A stretch of DNA of 64,000 nucleotides from Corynebacterium lowii (GTDB taxonomy: Bacteria > Actinomycetota > Actinomycetes > Mycobacteriales > Mycobacteriaceae). A program made the translations under genes and the position numbers. The stretch's first letter is position 1. Every line of letters begins with the position of its first letter. Positions 36,570 to 46,292 of this stretch are shown one piece after another. The stretch is from positions 124,001 through 188,000 of the forward strand of contig NZ_LKEV01000005.1 of assembly GCF_001412085.1 (NCBI RefSeq), given 5' to 3'. Under the pieces are notes generated by a model. It did not search any database. It saw nothing but the letters and a program-made list of their open reading frames with translations, and was not told where the DNA came from.

Positions 36570-36818
36570 ATGAAGCGTAACAACGCAAAGCGCGCTCGCG
36601 TTGAGCAGAGCCGCCGCCCCAAGAAGAACCCGCTGAAGGCAGCGGGCATTGAAACGGTGGACTACAAGGACATCAACACCCTTCGTCAGTTCATCTCCGA
36701 TCGCCACAAGATTCGTTCGCGCCGCGTCACGGGCCTGACCCCGAAGCAGCAGCGCGAGGTTGCCACCGCCGTGAAGAACGCGCGCGAGATGGCTCTCCTG
36801 CCGTTCACCAGTCGCTAA
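36570..36818 (+). CDS. rpsR: 30S ribosomal protein S18, zinc-free type
   Basis: An 82-residue S18 ('[20 protein letters not shown]' is the family core). It contains no cysteine. It is the last gene of the four-gene operon and is followed by a strong terminator. Confidence 0.96.
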   Translation: MKRNNAKRARVEQSRRPKKNPLKAAGIETVDYKDINTLRQFISDRHKIRSRRVTGLTPKQQREVATAVKNAREMALLPFTSR

Positions 36819-36848
36819 AGACTGGGCTTAGAACAACAACAGCGGATT

Positions 36849-36880
36849 AACCCGCCCACTGCAATAGTGGGCGGGTTATT
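36849..36880 (+). terminator. Rho-independent terminator of the rpmB-rpsR operon
   Basis: A perfect 12-bp stem, AACCCGCCCACT with AGTGGGCGGGTT, around GCAAT, followed by ATT. The T-run is weak but the stem is very stable. Confidence 0.85.
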
Positions 36881-36887
36881 GGCGTTT

Positions 36888-37625
36888 ATGCTGGTATCCA
36901 TGCACCCCTCCCTCGTAGACCTCGCCCACCAGGCCCCCACCTGCACCAGCCAGGCGCAGATCCGCGGGCTCATCGCGGAATCCCAGGAGCTGGCCCGCAA
37001 CGCACTCCACCACGGAGAAACCGCCGTGGACGTCGCCCGCTGGTACTCCGGCGTGGTCAACGATCTCCTCCGCTCCCCCGCCCTGGCCGAGTACCCGGAG
37101 GTCAGGCCCGTCGGTGCCCTGGCGCGCGGGGAGGCCCTGCCCTCCACTCCCCTGTTATGGGTGAGTGAACACGGCCCCAGCCCGCAATCGCAGTTCTGGG
37201 AGCAGGCCCGGGACGTCCCAGAACCCCCACCGCAGCCAGAGCTCGAACAGGCCCTCGCGCAGCGTCCACCGGCCATGCGCACGATCGACGGTCTCCCGGA
37301 CCTCAACGCCGAGGTGGACATCCACGCCCACCTCATTGCCCCGGCCGCCACGCTGGCGCATTGGGCGGCACAAACCCCGGCACTCTCCACCCCGGAGCGC
37401 CTAGCGCAGACCAAACTCACCGCAGAGGAGGCCGAGGCCTTACTTCAAGCATGGAATACTGGTATGGAGTTGGAGGCACAGCGCTGGCGGGATCGCGTGC
37501 CTACCACGCTCACGGCCCGCGAGTTACCAGCCTTGCAGCGCAGCGCCTTTGGCGCGGCGGCGCGCTCGGTATCCCTGGTGATCCGCTCCGTGGCCGCACG
37601 CAATAACATCAGTACCGAACGATAA
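36888..37625 (+). CDS. DUF294-like putative nucleotidyltransferase (degenerate)
   Basis: A 245-residue protein from the ATG at 36888; 36900 is an alternative just after the terminator. The N-terminal 'TSQAQIRGLIAESQELARNA' and the segment 'VRPVGALARGEALPSTPLLW' resemble the DUF294/GlnD-like nucleotidyltransferase module. The expected G-S...S-D-x-D metal site is replaced by 'ALPSTPL', with no acidic pair, so catalysis is doubtful. The C-terminal half is helical, like the substrate-binding DUF. It precedes amtR by 13 bp and may be co-transcribed. Confidence 0.6.
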   Translation: MLVSMHPSLVDLAHQAPTCTSQAQIRGLIAESQELARNALHHGETAVDVARWYSGVVNDLLRSPALAEYPEVRPVGALARGEALPSTPLLWVSEHGPSPQSQFWEQARDVPEPPPQPELEQALAQRPPAMRTIDGLPDLNAEVDIHAHLIAPAATLAHWAAQTPALSTPERLAQTKLTAEEAEALLQAWNTGMELEAQRWRDRVPTTLTARELPALQRSAFGAAARSVSLVIRSVAARNNISTER

Positions 37626-37638
37626 AGGAGGCAGCGCA

Positions 37639-38310
37639 ATGGCAGGAGCCGTGGGACGACCCCGTAAAAATAGCCCGCGCAGGCGTGGCAATACCGCGCG
37701 CGAGGAAATACTCGACGCCGCCTCGGAACTCTTCACCGTGCAGGGCTTTGCCACCACGTCCACGCACCAGATAGCCGACGCCGTGGGTATCCGCCAGGCC
37801 TCCCTGTACTATCACTTCCCCTCCAAGGCGGAAATCTTCCTTACCCTGCTGAAGTCCACCATCGAGCCCTCGGCCGATCTGGCGGAATATCTCGGGGCCA
37901 CGGAGGCCTCCGCCCCGCAGCGTCTGTGGTCCCTGGTGGCGGCGGAATCGCGGTTGCTGCTGCTGAGCCGCTGGAACGTCGGCAGGCTCTACCAACTGCC
38001 CATCGCCGCCTCAGAGGAGTTCGCGGAGTATCACGCCCAACGCGAGGGGCTGCGCACGACCTTCGAGGGGCTGGCGGCGGACATCGTGGGGAAGGGCGAC
38101 CCCCGCTGTATGCTCCCCTTCCACATCGCCATGTCCGTGATCGAGATGCGCGATAACACCGGCACCGCCCCCTATACCGGAGATGGCCTCCCGGAGGAGG
38201 CCATCATGCTTGCCGACGCCGCCCTCGACGTCCTGCATACCCCCCTGCCCGAGGAGCGCGTACCGCGCACCCTCGAACTTCTTAGTGCGCGAAGTGTCGC
38301 GCGCCCGTGA
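37639..38310 (+). CDS. amtR: TetR-family nitrogen regulator AmtR
   Basis: A 223-residue repressor closely resembling C. glutamicum AmtR over its whole length. '[18 protein letters not shown]' is the basic DNA-contact arm, the TetR HTH is '[20 protein letters not shown]' followed by LYYHFPSK, and the ligand/GlnK-binding domain contains '[12 protein letters not shown]' and '[12 protein letters not shown]'. AmtR represses ammonium uptake and assimilation genes until the adenylylated PII protein GlnK removes it. A GGAGG lies about 8 nt upstream. Its 3' end overlaps the convergent purH end by 29 bp. Confidence 0.95.
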   Translation: MAGAVGRPRKNSPRRRGNTAREEILDAASELFTVQGFATTSTHQIADAVGIRQASLYYHFPSKAEIFLTLLKSTIEPSADLAEYLGATEASAPQRLWSLVAAESRLLLLSRWNVGRLYQLPIAASEEFAEYHAQREGLRTTFEGLAADIVGKGDPRCMLPFHIAMSVIEMRDNTGTAPYTGDGLPEEAIMLADAALDVLHTPLPEERVPRTLELLSARSVARP

Positions 38311-39814
38311 GATACATCGTCACGCCGGCCTTCTTGGCGGCCTCGATGACCTCCTCGTCGCGGATGGACCCACCCGGCTGCACCACGGCCTTGACCCCGG
38401 CCTGAGCCAGTACCTCGAAGCCGTCCGCGAAGGGGAAGAAGGCGTCGGAAGCCGCCACGGCGCCCTCGGTGCGCTTGCCCTCCCCCAGGGTGTTGGCGCG
38501 CTCCACGGCCAGCTTGGCGGAGTCCACGCGATTGACCTGCCCCATGCCCACGCCCACAGTGGCGCCCTCGCGGGCGATGAGAATGGCGTTGGACTTCACG
38601 GCGCGCACGGTGCGCCAGGCGAAGTTGAGTTCCTTGAGTAGTTCCTCAGAGCCCTCGCCGGACACCAGGGTCCAGGTGCTGGGGTCGTCGCCGGGGGCGT
38701 CGATAGCATCGCTGCGCTGCGCCAGCAGGCCGCCGGAGATTTGCTTGATCTCCTTATAGCCGCGCGCGGGGGCCTCTGCTTCCAAGATGCGCAGGTTCTT
38801 CTTGCTCTTGAGCAGTTCCAGGGCCGCCTCCTCATAGGAAGGCGCAATGACCACCTCGGTGAAGATCGGCTTGATCTGCTCGGCCATCGCCAGGGTGACC
38901 TCGCGGTTGGCCGCTATCACGCCGCCGTAGGCGGAAAGCGGGTCGCAGGCGTGCGCGTTGGCGTGCGCCACGGCGATGTCCTCGGAGACCGCGATGCCGC
39001 AGGGGTTGGCGTGCTTGATGATGGCCACGCAGGGATCCTCGTGATCCCAGGCGGCGCGCCAGGCGGCGTCGGCATCCTGGTAGTTGTTGTAGCTCATCTC
39101 CTTGCCGTGGTGCTGCACGGCACCGGCCAGGCCGCCGCCGGAGGTGTACAGAGCCGCGCTCTGGTGAGGATTTTCGCCATAACGCAGCTCGTGGGCCAGG
39201 CGGTAGGAGGCCCCCACCCACTGCCCCTCGGAGATCCAGGTAGCCACGGCGATGTCGTATTCCGCGGTGTGGCGGAAGGCCTCGGCGGCCAGGGCGCGGC
39301 GCTCGTCGAGGCTAAACCCACCCTCGGCCACGGCGCGCGCCACCTCACCATAGGCGGCGGGATTGACCACCACGGCCACCGAGGGGTGGTTCTTGGCGGC
39401 GGCACGCACCATCGAGGGGCCTCCAATGTCGATCTGCTCCACGCAGGCATCAAAGTCCGCGCCCGAGGCCACCGTCTCGCTAAAGGGATAGAGGTTCACC
39501 ACCACGAGCTGGAAGGGCTCCACGCCCAGCTCCTCCAACTGCGCCAGGTGATCTTCCTTGCGGGTATCGGCCAGGATTCCGGCGTGAACGCGCGGGTGCA
39601 GCGTCTTGACGCGCCCTTCCAGGCACTCCGGGAAGCCCGTGAGATCCTCCACGCGGGTCACCGGCAGCCCGGCACCCGCCACGGTGGCGGCGGTGGAACC
39701 GGTAGAGACGATCTCCACCCCGGCCTCGTGCAGGGCCGTGGCCAGTTCCACCAGTCCGGTCTTGTCATAGACGCTCAGCAAGGCACGCTTAATGCCCTTG
39801 CGGCTTTCACTCAT
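38282..39814 (-). CDS. purH: bifunctional AICAR formyltransferase/IMP cyclohydrolase
   Basis: A 510-residue enzyme for the last two steps of purine synthesis. The N-terminal MGS-like IMP cyclohydrolase domain (about 1-150) has '[14 protein letters not shown]', 'STGSTAATV' and '[14 protein letters not shown]'. The C-terminal AICAR transformylase has '[11 protein letters not shown]', '[20 protein letters not shown]' and '[12 protein letters not shown]'. It follows purN with a 4-bp overlap. Confidence 0.97.
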   Translation of the reverse strand: MSESRKGIKRALLSVYDKTGLVELATALHEAGVEIVSTGSTAATVAGAGLPVTRVEDLTGFPECLEGRVKTLHPRVHAGILADTRKEDHLAQLEELGVEPFQLVVVNLYPFSETVASGADFDACVEQIDIGGPSMVRAAAKNHPSVAVVVNPAAYGEVARAVAEGGFSLDERRALAAEAFRHTAEYDIAVATWISEGQWVGASYRLAHELRYGENPHQSAALYTSGGGLAGAVQHHGKEMSYNNYQDADAAWRAAWDHEDPCVAIIKHANPCGIAVSEDIAVAHANAHACDPLSAYGGVIAANREVTLAMAEQIKPIFTEVVIAPSYEEAALELLKSKKNLRILEAEAPARGYKEIKQISGGLLAQRSDAIDAPGDDPSTWTLVSGEGSEELLKELNFAWRTVRAVKSNAILIAREGATVGVGMGQVNRVDSAKLAVERANTLGEGKRTEGAVAASDAFFPFADGFEVLAQAGVKAVVQPGGSIRDEEVIEAAKKAGVTMYLTGARHFAH

Positions 39815-40362
39815 CTGAGATTCTCCTGTTGCTGTGCGGACAGCACCCGCACAATGAGTTGGCGTTCAACTTTCTTAATGCGCTCGTGCAGCGTGGCCTC
39901 ATCATCCCCCGGCTCCACCGCCACGGCTTCCTGCGCGATGATGGGGCCGGTATCCACGCCCTCATCCACATAGTGCACGGTGGAGCCGGTGACCTTCACC
40001 CCATAGGCCAGGGCGTCGCGCACCGCGTGCGCACCGGGGAAGGAAGGCAGAAGGGCCGGGTGAGTATTGATGGTGCGCCCGCCGAACTTATCCAGGAAGG
40101 CGGGCCCCAGGATCTTCATAAAGCCTGCGGAAACCACCAGATCCGGGGAGCCCACGGCCTGAGCGAGAGTGACATTCCAGGCGTGGCGATCGGGCTGCAT
40201 GGGCACCACCTCGGTGCTCACCCCCGCCTTCTCCGCGCGTTCCAGGGCGAGGCAGGGATTATCGGCAATCACCTTGCTCACCCGATACTCCCCCTGGTGA
40301 TCCAGGATCGCCTGGAGCAGCGTTCCGCTGCCGGATACCAAAACCACAACGTTGAATGTCAC
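39811..40362 (-). CDS. purN: phosphoribosylglycinamide formyltransferase
   Basis: A 183-residue GAR transformylase, step three of purine synthesis. '[15 protein letters not shown]' binds the phosphate. '[13 protein letters not shown]' and '[16 protein letters not shown]' carry the catalytic Asn-His pair, and '[11 protein letters not shown]' the catalytic Asp. It overlaps DUF6350 upstream and purH downstream by 4 bp each, a tight operon. Confidence 0.97.
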   Translation of the reverse strand: MTFNVVVLVSGSGTLLQAILDHQGEYRVSKVIADNPCLALERAEKAGVSTEVVPMQPDRHAWNVTLAQAVGSPDLVVSAGFMKILGPAFLDKFGGRTINTHPALLPSFPGAHAVRDALAYGVKVTGSTVHYVDEGVDTGPIIAQEAVAVEPGDDEATLHERIKKVERQLIVRVLSAQQQENLR

Positions 40363-41423
40363 GCGCTAAGCCTACCCGCCAGTTTGTGTACCAGCCCAGC
40401 CGCGACCCCCAGGCCCGCCACCCACACAAAAATCAGCAGCCCGGCCAGCCACTCCATCACCCCCGTGGCTCCGTATATTCCCATCTCACCCCCGGCCAGA
40501 TAACTCACCACCAGGCCCACCGACCCAGCGCAGGCCCCCGCGTACACGGCCTCGCGCCAGGTGGGCACGCGCTTCCACCACAGCGCCACCGCCGCCGCGG
40601 CCGGGATTGCCAGGAAAAGCACCGCCCAGGAGGCCATCTGCCCCGGCACGCTAAACAGCGGCAGCGGGGGCAGCGGCACGAGGTGCACGCTAAAGAGGCT
40701 TATCGACGCCTCCCCGGCATGGAACTCCGAGCCCACCAGCACTGCGGCAGCGGCGATCACCGCGTTAGGCAGGTAGAGCAGACTCACCGCCACCTCCCCA
40801 GGGCCGGTACTCTGCCAATTCCATGCCGCCACGATCACCCACACCACGGCCGCCGCGGCGAGCACATACAGCAGATAGCGCACGGCCTCCTTCGCCCACT
40901 GCGGCCACCACTGGCGCAGCGGGCCGACGAGCAGCGCTATCCCGTGCACTAAGAGAGTATTGAGAAAGGCCCACGGCGAGGGGACGTCCACGGGGTAGAC
41001 CGAGCGGGCGTCGAAAAGCATGAGCCAGGCGATACCCGTGAGCAGCAGCGGAACCCCCATGAGCAGGGCGTAGTCCAACCTGCGGGTGGGGCGCGCGCGG
41101 CTGAGCAGCCAGATCATGCCGATAGCCGGAAGCAGCGGCAGGAATCCGAGTGTGATTCCGTCGAGGCGGATGGGAGACATATTTAATACCAGCCACAACT
41201 GCGCCACCGTGGCGGGCATCGCCGTCAGTGAGGTGGAGGTGATGAGCAGGCCGGTCATGGCCACCACGATGATCGCTAAAATCACCACGACGTGCGGTAA
41301 TAGCACCGTGGGGAGGTATCGCTGCACGCCCTTGTCCGGGGTGAGAGAGGGGGCTGTGACCTCCCGGCGAGTGCGGCGCCGGGAGGCACCGGGGCGTCTA
41401 TTCGTGCTCGTCTTTTTACTCAC
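40359..41423 (-). CDS. DUF6350 polytopic membrane protein (PerM-like)
   Basis: A 354-residue protein with a GTG start. It has a basic, Ser/Arg-rich N-terminus of about 35 residues and then some nine hydrophobic segments. This is the DUF6350 family always found next to purN in actinobacteria; the mycobacterial member PerM has been linked to cell division and persistence. I see no catalytic motifs. First gene of the DUF6350-purN-purH operon. Confidence 0.8.
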   Translation of the reverse strand: MSKKTSTNRRPGASRRRTRREVTAPSLTPDKGVQRYLPTVLLPHVVVILAIIVVAMTGLLITSTSLTAMPATVAQLWLVLNMSPIRLDGITLGFLPLLPAIGMIWLLSRARPTRRLDYALLMGVPLLLTGIAWLMLFDARSVYPVDVPSPWAFLNTLLVHGIALLVGPLRQWWPQWAKEAVRYLLYVLAAAAVVWVIVAAWNWQSTGPGEVAVSLLYLPNAVIAAAAVLVGSEFHAGEASISLFSVHLVPLPPLPLFSVPGQMASWAVLFLAIPAAAAVALWWKRVPTWREAVYAGACAGSVGLVVSYLAGGEMGIYGATGVMEWLAGLLIFVWVAGLGVAAGLVHKLAGRLSA

Positions 41424-41544
41424 CGTGCCAGGATATAACCGAAATAGTGGAAAACAGGTTGCCCCGCTCCCATCGAGACGCTATCGTTACACTTCGAGAT
41501 AACGAAAAGGTCACGATTTGTTAACGTGGCGTTACGAACGACAG

Positions 41545-42318
41545 ATGGAAGTGAACGAGTTGGGCAGGCACCACAAATTCAATCCCTCGCAATCCGCTAG
41601 AGGGCGCATCGCTCTCGTTGCCGTCGCCACGGGCGCTGTCTCTACCGCCGGGGCTGGCGGAGCTGCTGCCGCCCAGCACTCCCACGCGGATTCCGTGGAC
41701 TACTCCCTCGCCAACGACGCCGAGGCCCTGCCTAGCTCCTCCCCGCAAATCCTCGCCATCTCCGAGTTCAAGCCCGCCACAGGCATTGAGGATCAGCTCG
41801 GCAAGGCCGTGAAGTACGCCTCCGAGCGTGCCAAGGCCGCAGAAGCCGCCAAGGCGGCGCTACTCGCCCAGACCGCCGAAATCTCCTCCGCCGCCCCCAT
41901 CGAGGAGGGTTCCGCCGCCGTGGCTAACGCCCTGGGCGCGGTCAAGCCCGCCATCGGCGCCTTTACCTCCGGCTTCGAGCTGCGTTGGGGCACCTTCCAC
42001 AAGGGCATCGACATCGCCAATGCCGAGGGCACCCCGATTAAGGCCGTGCTGGACGGCACCGTGATTGATTCGGGCCCCGCCTCCGGCTTTGGCCAGTGGA
42101 TTCGTATTCGCCACGATGATGGCACCGTCACGGTCTACGGCCACATGTCCACCCTGGCGGTGTCCGTGGGCGAGCGCGTGGCCGCCGGCCAGACCATCGC
42201 CGGCATGGGCAGCCTGGGCTTCTCCACCGGCTCCCACCTGCACTTTGAGGTGCACCCCGCTGGCGGCGACGCCATCGACCCCGTGCCGTGGCTCGCCGCC
42301 CACGGCATCACGCTATAG
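41545..42318 (+). CDS. secreted M23 family metallopeptidase
   Basis: A 257-residue protein from the ATG at 41545; a TTG at 41518 is possible. A Tat- or Sec-like N-terminus (hydrophobic about 27-45, ending AAAAQ) leads to an Ala-rich linker and a C-terminal LytM domain. The zinc motifs are 'FHKGIDIAN' (H-x3-D) and 'HLHFEVHP' (H-x-H). It cleaves peptidoglycan peptide bonds or activates other hydrolases. It ends convergently with pcrA, the two stops overlapping as CTATAG. Confidence 0.88.
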   Translation: MEVNELGRHHKFNPSQSARGRIALVAVATGAVSTAGAGGAAAAQHSHADSVDYSLANDAEALPSSSPQILAISEFKPATGIEDQLGKAVKYASERAKAAEAAKAALLAQTAEISSAAPIEEGSAAVANALGAVKPAIGAFTSGFELRWGTFHKGIDIANAEGTPIKAVLDGTVIDSGPASGFGQWIRIRHDDGTVTVYGHMSTLAVSVGERVAAGQTIAGMGSLGFSTGSHLHFEVHPAGGDAIDPVPWLAAHGITL

Positions 42319-44433
42319 CTTTTCCATCGGTAATCCGCCGATCAGCATGAGGCGCACTGTCCCGGCTGACCCGAAATCAATGGTCACCGTGGCATGTGCG
42401 CCTATTCCGTCTGCCGCAATCACCGTGCCCAGCCCGTACTTGGCGTGATTCACCCGATCACCCACCACCAGGCTCAGGCTCTTATTCTTCGTGCGCTGCG
42501 GCTTGAGCCCCCTTGTACGGCCTTGATCCTCTCCCTCCCATTCCACGAGGTTCGAGGGAATCTCCTGCAAAAAGCGGCTGGGTGGATTACTAATCGGATT
42601 ACCCCAAGCCGAACGCAGCGTGGCCCGGGTAAGGTAAAGACGCTGACGCGCACGAGTAATGCCCACGTAGGCCAGGCGGCGCTCCTCGGCCAACTCCCTC
42701 GGATCGCCCAGAGAACGCAGGTGCGGGAACTGCCCATCCTCCCAACCGATGAGGAATACCGCGGGAAACTCCAGGCCCTTGGCCGTGTGCAGGGTCATCA
42801 TGGTCACCATGCCCTGTTCATCGTCGGGAATCTGGTCCGCATCCGCCACCAGGGATACCCGCTCCAGGAAGGCTTGGAGGCTACCGTCAAAGTCCTCTCG
42901 GTGGGCGGCCTCGGAGCTGAACTCCCGGCCCACAGACACTAACTCGTTGAGGTTATCCAGCCGCGCCCCGTCCTGGGGATCGTTCGAGGCCTCTAGCTCA
43001 TCGCGGTAGCCGGTCACATCCAGAATCTCGTTGATGAGCTCCCCGATGTTCTCCGACATATTCTCCCGCAGGCCCGCCATCATCTCCACGAAGCGCCCCA
43101 CCGCATTGCGGCCCCGAGCGCCCAGCATGTCCACCTTGCCCTCGGCGGCCTGTTCCAAGGACGCGCTAAAGGAAATACCCTCCTGTTCCGCATGTAGGGC
43201 TATGAAGGACTGCGCGCGATCCCCAATGCCGCGCTTGGGGGTATTGACGATGCGCCTCATACTCACCGTGTCCTCCGGGTTATCAAGCACCCGCAGATAG
43301 CCCACGACGTCGCGCACCTCGCGGCGCTCATAAAAGCGCGTGCCACCCACCACCTTGTAGGGAACCCCGGTGCGGATGAACACATCTTCCAGGGCTCGGG
43401 AGGAGTTATTGGTGCGGTACATCACCGCGATGTCGGAATAGTTCATGCCCCCGTCCACGAGCTTATCCACCTCGGCGGCGATGTAGCGGGCCTCGTCGTG
43501 CTCGTTATCGGCCACATACCCCAGAATCTTCTCCCCCTCACCCAGCGCCGTCCACAGCTTCTTCTCGCGCCGGTTTTCGTTGCGTGCAATCACGGCGTTG
43601 GCGGCGTCGAGAATCGTCTGGGTGGAGCGGTAGTTCTGCTCTAGGAGCACCGTGCGGGCATCGGGAAAGTCTCGCTCAAACTCCTCGATATTGCGGATCG
43701 TCGCACCGCGGAAGGCGTAGATGGATTGGTCGGAATCACCCACCACGCACAGTTCGCTGGCGTCCTCTCCCCTTCCCACCAGGGTGGATACCAGCTCGTA
43801 TTGGGCGTGGTTGGTGTCCTGGTATTCGTCGATGAGAACGTGGCGGAAGCGGCGTCGATAGTATTCCGTAACCTGCGGATACTCCTTGAAGATCCGCACC
43901 ACCTCCCCGATGAGATCGTCGAAGTCCACGGCATTGGCCTGGCGCAGCCGCGCCTGATACTCCGCGTAGACCTGCTCGATCGTGCCCTCCACCGGATCGG
44001 TGAGTTCATTTTTGGCATTCGAGATCGCCGCCGCCAGCGCGCGGGGGCTAAAGCGCTTGGGGTCGAGGTTCATCTCCTTGGCGATCATGCCCAGCAGGCG
44101 GCGGGAATCGTCGGAATCGTAGATGGTGAAGTTCTTTTTCAACCCCGCCAACTCGGCCTGTTGGCGCAGGATACGCACGCACACGGAGTGGAAGGTGGAC
44201 ACCCACATGCGCTCTGCGATGGGCCCCAGGCGATCGCGCATCTCTGCCGCCGCCTTGTTGGTAAAGGTAATCGCCAGAATCTGCCCCGGCTGCACCCCCC
44301 GGTGCCGCATCAAATAGTCAATCCGCTGCGTGAGCACGGCGGTCTTGCCCGAGCCCGCCCCCGCCACGATGAGGAGGGGGGAACCGATGTGTTCCACGGC
44401 GGCGCGTTGCTGATCGTTGAGTGAATAATTCAT
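42313..44433 (-). CDS. pcrA: ATP-dependent DNA helicase PcrA/UvrD
   Basis: A 706-residue superfamily 1A helicase for repair and replication-conflict resolution. The Walker A 'VAGAGSGKTAVLTQRI' is at about 23-38; 'DEYQDTNHAQ' is Walker B, followed by 'VVGDSDQSIYAFRGA', 'LEQNYRST' and 'TLHTAKGLEFPAVFLIGWE'. The ATG at 44433 has GGAAGG a few bases upstream. It is somewhat shorter than mycobacterial UvrD1 but complete. It is divergent from chorismate mutase. Confidence 0.95.
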   Translation of the reverse strand: MNYSLNDQQRAAVEHIGSPLLIVAGAGSGKTAVLTQRIDYLMRHRGVQPGQILAITFTNKAAAEMRDRLGPIAERMWVSTFHSVCVRILRQQAELAGLKKNFTIYDSDDSRRLLGMIAKEMNLDPKRFSPRALAAAISNAKNELTDPVEGTIEQVYAEYQARLRQANAVDFDDLIGEVVRIFKEYPQVTEYYRRRFRHVLIDEYQDTNHAQYELVSTLVGRGEDASELCVVGDSDQSIYAFRGATIRNIEEFERDFPDARTVLLEQNYRSTQTILDAANAVIARNENRREKKLWTALGEGEKILGYVADNEHDEARYIAAEVDKLVDGGMNYSDIAVMYRTNNSSRALEDVFIRTGVPYKVVGGTRFYERREVRDVVGYLRVLDNPEDTVSMRRIVNTPKRGIGDRAQSFIALHAEQEGISFSASLEQAAEGKVDMLGARGRNAVGRFVEMMAGLRENMSENIGELINEILDVTGYRDELEASNDPQDGARLDNLNELVSVGREFSSEAAHREDFDGSLQAFLERVSLVADADQIPDDEQGMVTMMTLHTAKGLEFPAVFLIGWEDGQFPHLRSLGDPRELAEERRLAYVGITRARQRLYLTRATLRSAWGNPISNPPSRFLQEIPSNLVEWEGEDQGRTRGLKPQRTKNKSLSLVVGDRVNHAKYGLGTVIAADGIGAHATVTIDFGSAGTVRLMLIGGLPMEKL

Positions 44434-44475
44434 GATGCCTTCCAACCTACCCGTGGCCCGTGGCACTATATATCC

Positions 44476-44727
44476 ATGAACACCGATGATGAGATCCAGC
44501 GCTACCGCGAGGAAATCAACCGGCTTGACCAGGAAATCCTCGACGCCATTAAGCGACGCACCGAAATTTCCCGCCTCATCGGCCGCACCCGCCGCGATTC
44601 CGGCGGAACGCGCCTGGTCCACGCCCGCGAGGTGGCCATCATTAACCACTTCCGCGAGGAGATAGGCGAGGAAGGCCCTGCCCTGGCCGCCATTCTGCTG
44701 CGCATGGGGCGTGGAAGATTAGGCTAG
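44476..44727 (+). CDS. chorismate mutase (AroQ type)
   Basis: An 83-residue all-helical enzyme converting chorismate to prephenate for Phe/Tyr. '[20 protein letters not shown]' is the first helix with the active-site Arg region, '[10 protein letters not shown]' follows, and 'REVAIINHF' completes the pattern. Short corynebacterial mutases are weak alone and are activated by DAHP synthase. Its stop abuts the pgi start region. Confidence 0.9.
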   Translation: MNTDDEIQRYREEINRLDQEILDAIKRRTEISRLIGRTRRDSGGTRLVHAREVAIINHFREEIGEEGPALAAILLRMGRGRLG

Positions 44728-44732
44728 TGGGC

Positions 44733-46292
44733 ATGAGTATGTGGCAAAAGCTCCAGTCCCGCCCCACCGAGTTCAACCTCCGCGAACTCTTCACCGACTC
44801 CAACCGCGCCGCCAGCCTCACCTTCGACGCCGCCGGCCTGCACGTGGACCTCTCCAAAAACCTTATCGACGCCCCCACCCTCACCGATCTCCTCGCCCTC
44901 GCGGAGGAATCAGGTGTGCGCGAGCGCACCGAGGCCATGTTCCGCGGCGAGCACATTAACACCACCGAGGACCGCGCGGTCCTGCATACCGCTCTGCGTC
45001 TGCCCGCGTCTGCCGACCTCAGCGTGGACGGCCAGGACATCGCCGCCGACGTCCACGAGGTCCTCGGCCGCATGCGCGATTTCGCCACCGCCCTGCGCTC
45101 CGGCACCTGGCGCGGGCACAGCGGCCACACCATCAAAAAGATCGTGAACATCGGCATCGGCGGCTCCGACCTCGGCCCCGCGATGGTCACCAAGGCCCTG
45201 CGCGCTTATGCCACGGCTGGCATCACCGCCGAGTTCGTCTCCAATATCGACCCCGCCGACATCACCGCCGCCCTCGACGGCCTCGATCCCGAGTCCACCC
45301 TCTTCATCGTGGCCTCCAAGACCTTCACCACGCAGGAAACCCTCACCAATGCCCGCGTGGCCAAGCAATGGCTTCTCGACGCCTTCGACGGCGACACCGC
45401 CGCCGTGGCCAAGCACTTCGTGGCCGTATCCACCAATGCGGAAAAGGTAGCGGAGTTCGGCATCGACACCGCCAACATGTTTGGCTTCTGGGACTGGGTG
45501 GGCGGACGCTACTCCGTGGACTCCGCCATCGGACTTTCCATCATGGCGGTCATCGGACCCCGCGATTTCATGCGCTTCCTCGAAGGCTTCCACGCGATGG
45601 ACGAGCACTTCCGCACCACTCCCTTCGAGCGCAACGTGCCCGTGCTCATGGCCATGCTGAACATCTGGTACACCAACTTCCTCGGTGCCCAGACCCACGC
45701 CGTGCTCCCCTATTCCCAGGACCTTTCCCGCTTCCCGGCCTATCTCCAACAACTCACGATGGAGTCCAACGGCAAGTCCGTGGACCGCGAAGGTAATCCC
45801 GTGGAACACGGCACCGGGGAAATCTTCTGGGGTGAACCCGGAACCAACGGGCAGCACGCCTTCTTCCAACTCATGCACCAGGGCACCCGCCTGATCCCCG
45901 CAGACTTCATCGGTTTTGTGCGCCCCAAGGACGGCGAAGAGAGCATGCACGATCTGCTCATGGGCAACTTCTTTGCCCAGACCAAGGTGCTGGCCTTTGG
46001 CACGCAGGGCGATCTACCCGCCCACCGCATCATGCCCGGCAATCGCCCCTCCACCACGATCCTCGCGGAGGAACTCACACCTCATTCCCTTGGTGCGCTC
46101 ATCGCGCTGTACGAACACATCACCTTTGTGCAGGGCACCGTATGGGGCATCAACTCCTTCGATCAGTGGGGCGTGGAACTAGGCAAGAAACAGGCCAATG
46201 AGCTTGCTCCCGCAGTATCTGGTCAAGAAGATCCCCGTACCGGGGACTCCTCCACTGATGAACTCATCGCGTGGTATCGCCGCCGCAGGTAG
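44733..46292 (+). CDS. pgi: glucose-6-phosphate isomerase
   Basis: A 519-residue glycolytic enzyme interconverting glucose-6-P and fructose-6-P. '[19 protein letters not shown]' and '[10 protein letters not shown]' bind phosphate, '[13 protein letters not shown]' follows, and '[19 protein letters not shown]' contains the catalytic Glu-His. I chose the ATG at 44733; a GTG at 44727, overlapping the mutase stop, is possible. Its 3' end overlaps the convergent HNH gene by 70 bp. Confidence 0.95.
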   Translation: MSMWQKLQSRPTEFNLRELFTDSNRAASLTFDAAGLHVDLSKNLIDAPTLTDLLALAEESGVRERTEAMFRGEHINTTEDRAVLHTALRLPASADLSVDGQDIAADVHEVLGRMRDFATALRSGTWRGHSGHTIKKIVNIGIGGSDLGPAMVTKALRAYATAGITAEFVSNIDPADITAALDGLDPESTLFIVASKTFTTQETLTNARVAKQWLLDAFDGDTAAVAKHFVAVSTNAEKVAEFGIDTANMFGFWDWVGGRYSVDSAIGLSIMAVIGPRDFMRFLEGFHAMDEHFRTTPFERNVPVLMAMLNIWYTNFLGAQTHAVLPYSQDLSRFPAYLQQLTMESNGKSVDREGNPVEHGTGEIFWGEPGTNGQHAFFQLMHQGTRLIPADFIGFVRPKDGEESMHDLLMGNFFAQTKVLAFGTQGDLPAHRIMPGNRPSTTILAEELTPHSLGALIALYEHITFVQGTVWGINSFDQWGVELGKKQANELAPAVSGQEDPRTGDSSTDELIAWYRRRR

